A DNA stretch of 64,000 bases from the NCBI GenBank assembly GCA_965221555.1, contig OZ244895.1:62001-126000 (forward strand), given 5' to 3'. Shown piece by piece: positions 61,269 to 64,000 of this stretch. Within the stretch, counting starts at the first letter, position 1; every line of letters starts with the position of its first letter. The notes beneath the pieces are model-generated. The model was not told the origin of the DNA, made no database searches, and saw only the letters and a program-made list of their open reading frames with translations. Source of the stretch: JAJEAD01 sp965221555 (GTDB taxonomy: Bacteria; Pseudomonadota; Gammaproteobacteria; HK1). Position numbers and translations under genes: made by a program.

Positions 61269-63557
61269 ATGGCCGCAGTCATGAAGCCTCGTGATCCCGA
61301 CGTCACCTATTCGCAGGTCGGCACCCGTCCCCATCGCCCCGACGGGGTGGACAAGGTCACCGGGCGTGCCCGCTACGGCGCGGACATCTCGGCCCCCGGC
61401 ATGCTGATCGGCAAGGTGTTGCGCAGTCCCCACGCCCACGCCCGAATCCGCGGCATCGACGCCTCGCGCGCGTTGGCGCTGGAGGGCGTGAAGGCGGTGG
61501 TCACGCGCGACGACTTCCCGGACCTGGACGCGCTGCCGAGTGGCGGCGGCGAGGAATTGCTCGTCGATGTCGCCGCCAACGTGATGGCGAGGGAGAAGGC
61601 ACTGTACGAGGGCCATGCGGTGGCGGCGGTGGCGGCGACCAGCGCCCGCATCGCGAAACGCGCGCTCGGCCTCATCGAGGTCGACTACCAGGTGCTGCCC
61701 CACGTCACCGACGTGGACGCGGCGATGGCCGAGGACGCCCCGGTCCTGCACGAGACGATGTTCACGCGCGGGGTGGAGCCGGCGCCGAGCACGCCGTCCA
61801 ACATCGCGGAGCGCACCGAGATCGTGCAGGGCGATGTCGCGGAAGGCTTCGCGCAGGCCGACGTCATCGTCGAGCGCGAGTTCCGCACCGAGGCCGCGCA
61901 CCAGGGCTACATCGAACCCCATGCCTGCATGGCCTCGATGTCCGAAGACGGCAGCGCCGAGCTGTGGGTCTGCACCCAGGGGCACTACTCGGTGCGCGAC
62001 ACCTGCGCGCAGATCCTCGGCCTCCCGCTCTCCCGCCTGCGGGTCACCGCCTCGGAGATCGGAGGCGGGTTCGGCGGCAAGACCACCGTCTTCATCGAGC
62101 CCACCGCGCTCGCGCTCTCCATGAAGTCCGGCCGCCCCGTCAAGATGGTCATGGACCGCGATGAAGTGTTTCGCGCTTCGGGTCCGACCTCGAGCGCGAG
62201 CATCAGCATGAAGATCGGCGCGACCCGGGAGGGCCGGATCACGGCGGCGGAAGGCGAGCTCAGATACCAGGGCGGCGCCTTTCGCGGCTCGCCCGTACCC
62301 TACGGCGCGGAGTGCTGCTTTGCGCTCTACGACACCGCCAACGTGCACCTCACCTGCTACGACGTGGTCGTGAACCGGCCCAAGCAGGCCGCCTACCGGG
62401 CGCCCGGAGCCCCGATGGCTTCCTTCGCGGTCGAGTCGGTACTGGACGAGATTGCGCAGAAGCTCGACATCGACCCGATCGAGCTCCGCCTGCGCAACGC
62501 GGTGAAGGAGGGCTCGCGCTCCATCTACGGACCGAGCTTCGGACCGGTGGGCATGGTCGAGACGCTCGAAGAGGCGCGCGGTCACGAGAACTACCGGGCG
62601 CCATTGGGCACCCGCCAGGGGCGAGGCGTCGCCACCGGCTTCTGGCCGAACTACGGCGGCGAGACCAGCGTCACCCTCAACGTGCAGACCGACGGCACGG
62701 TGCTGCTCTCGCTCGGCACGCCGGACATCGGCGGCTCGCGCGCCTCGATGTGCCTGATGGCGGCCGAAGAGCTCGGCATTCCCTACGAGCGGGTGCGGGC
62801 GATCATCGCCGACACCAACGCGCTCGGATTCAATGCAACCACCGGAGGCAGCCGCGTCACCCACTCGGCCGGAATGGCCACCATCCAGGCCGCCCGCAGC
62901 GCCATCGACAGCATGCGCGGCCGGGTCGCCGAGATGTGGGGCATCGATGTCGAGGCGGTGGAGTGGGAAGACGGCTTCGCCCGCCCCGCGGGCAAGAACG
63001 CGGGCGAATTCGATCCGATGTCCTTTGCGGACATCGCGGCGCTCTCGTCGCAGACCGGAGGCCCCATCGCCGGCCACGCCGAGATCAACGCCGCCGGCGC
63101 CGGCAACAGCTTCGGCACCCACGTGGTCGACGTCGAGGTGGATGAGCGCACGGGCGCGGTTACCGTGCTGCGCTACCTCGTGGCGCAGGACGCGGGCCGT
63201 GCAATCCACCCGAGCTACGTCGAAGGCCAGTACCAGGGCGGCGCCGCGCAGGGGATCGGCTGGGCGCTGAACGAGGAGTACATCTACGGTGAGGACGGCA
63301 CCCTGCAGAACCCGGGTTTCCTCGACTACCGCATGCCGGTCGCCTCGGACCTGCCGATGATCGACACGGTGATCGTGGAGGTCCCGAACCCCGGACACCC
63401 CTACGGGGTGCGCGGCGTGGGCGAAACGCCCATCGTGCCGCCGCTCGCCGCGGTCGCCAACGCGGTGGCCCGCGCCACCGGCCGTCGCCTCACCGAACTG
63501 CCGATGTCACCGCCGCGCATCCTCGCCGCACTCTCCGAGCCGGCGCCGGCGGGCTGA
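61269..63557 (+). CDS. Xanthine dehydrogenase-family molybdenum hydroxylase, large subunit
   Basis: A 762-residue molybdopterin-binding subunit. The cofactor motif GGGFGGK begins at residue 265 and the catalytic Glu is E719 in RGVGETPIVPPL. QAAYRAPGAPMASFAVESVL replaces the AYRCSFR loop of CO dehydrogenase, so it is not a CoxL form I enzyme; a general aldehyde or heterocycle oxidase is likely. The usual FAD and 2Fe-2S subunits are not encoded next to it in this window. A MoaD-like gene follows 40 bp later. Confidence 0.9.
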   Translation: MAAVMKPRDPDVTYSQVGTRPHRPDGVDKVTGRARYGADISAPGMLIGKVLRSPHAHARIRGIDASRALALEGVKAVVTRDDFPDLDALPSGGGEELLVDVAANVMAREKALYEGHAVAAVAATSARIAKRALGLIEVDYQVLPHVTDVDAAMAEDAPVLHETMFTRGVEPAPSTPSNIAERTEIVQGDVAEGFAQADVIVEREFRTEAAHQGYIEPHACMASMSEDGSAELWVCTQGHYSVRDTCAQILGLPLSRLRVTASEIGGGFGGKTTVFIEPTALALSMKSGRPVKMVMDRDEVFRASGPTSSASISMKIGATREGRITAAEGELRYQGGAFRGSPVPYGAECCFALYDTANVHLTCYDVVVNRPKQAAYRAPGAPMASFAVESVLDEIAQKLDIDPIELRLRNAVKEGSRSIYGPSFGPVGMVETLEEARGHENYRAPLGTRQGRGVATGFWPNYGGETSVTLNVQTDGTVLLSLGTPDIGGSRASMCLMAAEELGIPYERVRAIIADTNALGFNATTGGSRVTHSAGMATIQAARSAIDSMRGRVAEMWGIDVEAVEWEDGFARPAGKNAGEFDPMSFADIAALSSQTGGPIAGHAEINAAGAGNSFGTHVVDVEVDERTGAVTVLRYLVAQDAGRAIHPSYVEGQYQGGAAQGIGWALNEEYIYGEDGTLQNPGFLDYRMPVASDLPMIDTVIVEVPNPGHPYGVRGVGETPIVPPLAAVANAVARATGRRLTELPMSPPRILAALSEPAPAG

Positions 63558-63596
63558 GCGCGGGCCGGTCGGCGCAGCGCGTTCCGGATACGGCGA

Positions 63597-63845
63597 ATGA
63601 CGGTACGGGTACGGCTTGGATCCACGCTCGCCTCGGCCGCCGGCGGGCGCAACGAGTTCGAAGTCGAGGCCCGCAACATCATGCAGTTGCTTCGAGGCCT
63701 CGAGAAACACTATCCCGAGCTCGGGCCGGTGCTCGAGCGCGGGGTTGCGGTATCCATCGACGGCCAACTCTACCGGGATGCCTGGCTCCAGCCGGTTCCC
63801 CCCGACGCGGAGGTCTACCTGATGCCGAAGCTGGCGGGGGGCTGA
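63597..63845 (+). CDS. MoaD/ThiS-family sulfur carrier protein
   Basis: An 82-residue ubiquitin-fold protein ending in Gly-Gly (KLAGG), the activated tail of MoaD/ThiS carriers. The fold is marked by EFEVEARNIMQLLRGLEKHY and VAVSIDGQLYRDAWLQPVPP. It starts 39 bp after the molybdenum hydroxylase gene, consistent with dedicated cofactor supply, although it could equally serve another thiolation path. Confidence 0.83.
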   Translation: MTVRVRLGSTLASAAGGRNEFEVEARNIMQLLRGLEKHYPELGPVLERGVAVSIDGQLYRDAWLQPVPPDAEVYLMPKLAGG

Positions 63846-63954
63846 GCGGGGCTCGCCACCGGGCGCCGCCGCTGGCCTTGGCAGGGGCGGGCCGGAGGCC
63901 GCGGCACTTTCCCGCCCGCGCACAAAGACATCCGGCCGAGGAATTCGAGACTCC

Positions 63955-64000
63955 ATGACGTCATACCGCGTCCACCCCGACATGACGAAGCTGCTCGCCG
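63955..64000 (+). CDS. Start of an unknown gene, cut by the window edge
   Basis: ATG at 63955 begins MTSYRVHPDMTKLLA and runs off the right edge. Too short to identify; the second in-frame Met (MTKLLA) might be the real start. Confidence 0.3.
   Translation, partial: MTSYRVHPDMTKLLA

Overview
The window is GC-rich chromosomal DNA from a bacterium with dense, short-spaced genes. Gene families (SLT-type lipoprotein, YedK, DmeF and NicO metal transporters, choline-sulfatase-like and TMADH-like enzymes, many solute-uptake ABC systems) suggest a proteobacterium, possibly a marine or host-associated Gamma- or Alphaproteobacterium. No rRNA or marker gene fixes the taxon; the only RNA gene seen is tRNA-Lys(UUU) at 55673-55748.

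Region by region. 0-15 kb: end of an MFS exporter, an M24 metallopeptidase-like gene, a class IV aminotransferase, an ADP-forming acyl-CoA synthetase coupled to a small ORF, a three-gene ABC-2 exporter operon, a nitroreductase, a DMT transporter, a D-2-hydroxyacid dehydrogenase, an SLT lipoprotein and an Asp/Glu racemase-superfamily enzyme. 15-24 kb: a peptide-type binding protein, a proline racemase-family protein and cupin, a GntR(YtrA)-type ABC operon with a perfect operator palindrome on its promoter, and a trimethylamine-dehydrogenase-like flavoenzyme. 24-36 kb: two complete ABC importers of the nitrate/sulfonate/taurine type, an erythromycin-esterase-family protein, a Fic protein, a UGT-type glycosyltransferase, a cupin and a DUF1223 protein. 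36-38.5 kb: an accessory patch with a lower-GC DUF4145 gene, an IS3 OrfA remnant and an intact yedK. 38.6-45.4 kb: a metal-handling region (DmeF, DUF1007 + NicO, a CzcD/ZitB-like CDF). 45.5-52.4 kb: a choline-sulfatase-like enzyme, an inositol-phosphatase-family enzyme, a polar amino-acid ABC importer and a dimethylformamidase-like protein. 52.3-55.1 kb: a third NMT1-type ABC importer. 55.4-64 kb: a yedK fragment beside tRNA-Lys, a Rieske oxygenase, a DMT transporter, a HAD phosphatase, an NTF2-like protein, a fatty-acid desaturase, a molybdenum hydroxylase large subunit and a MoaD-like protein.

Common theme: scavenging and breakdown of small nitrogenous organics (methylated amines or amides, hydroxyproline or D-amino acids, sulfonate-like solutes, choline esters), with each enzyme near an uptake system. 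Substrates are inferred from family only.

The most unusual structure is a dispersed family of short intergenic elements, about 180-350 bp, with terminal inverted repeats (perfect over 23 bp in the copy at 41001-41182) bounded by TA in the better copies. At least six copies and two partial ones lie in this window. One copy touches the start codon of a transporter gene, and a second palindromic module is nested inside or beside some copies. This looks like a MITE-type family, to my knowledge not one of the named repeat families.
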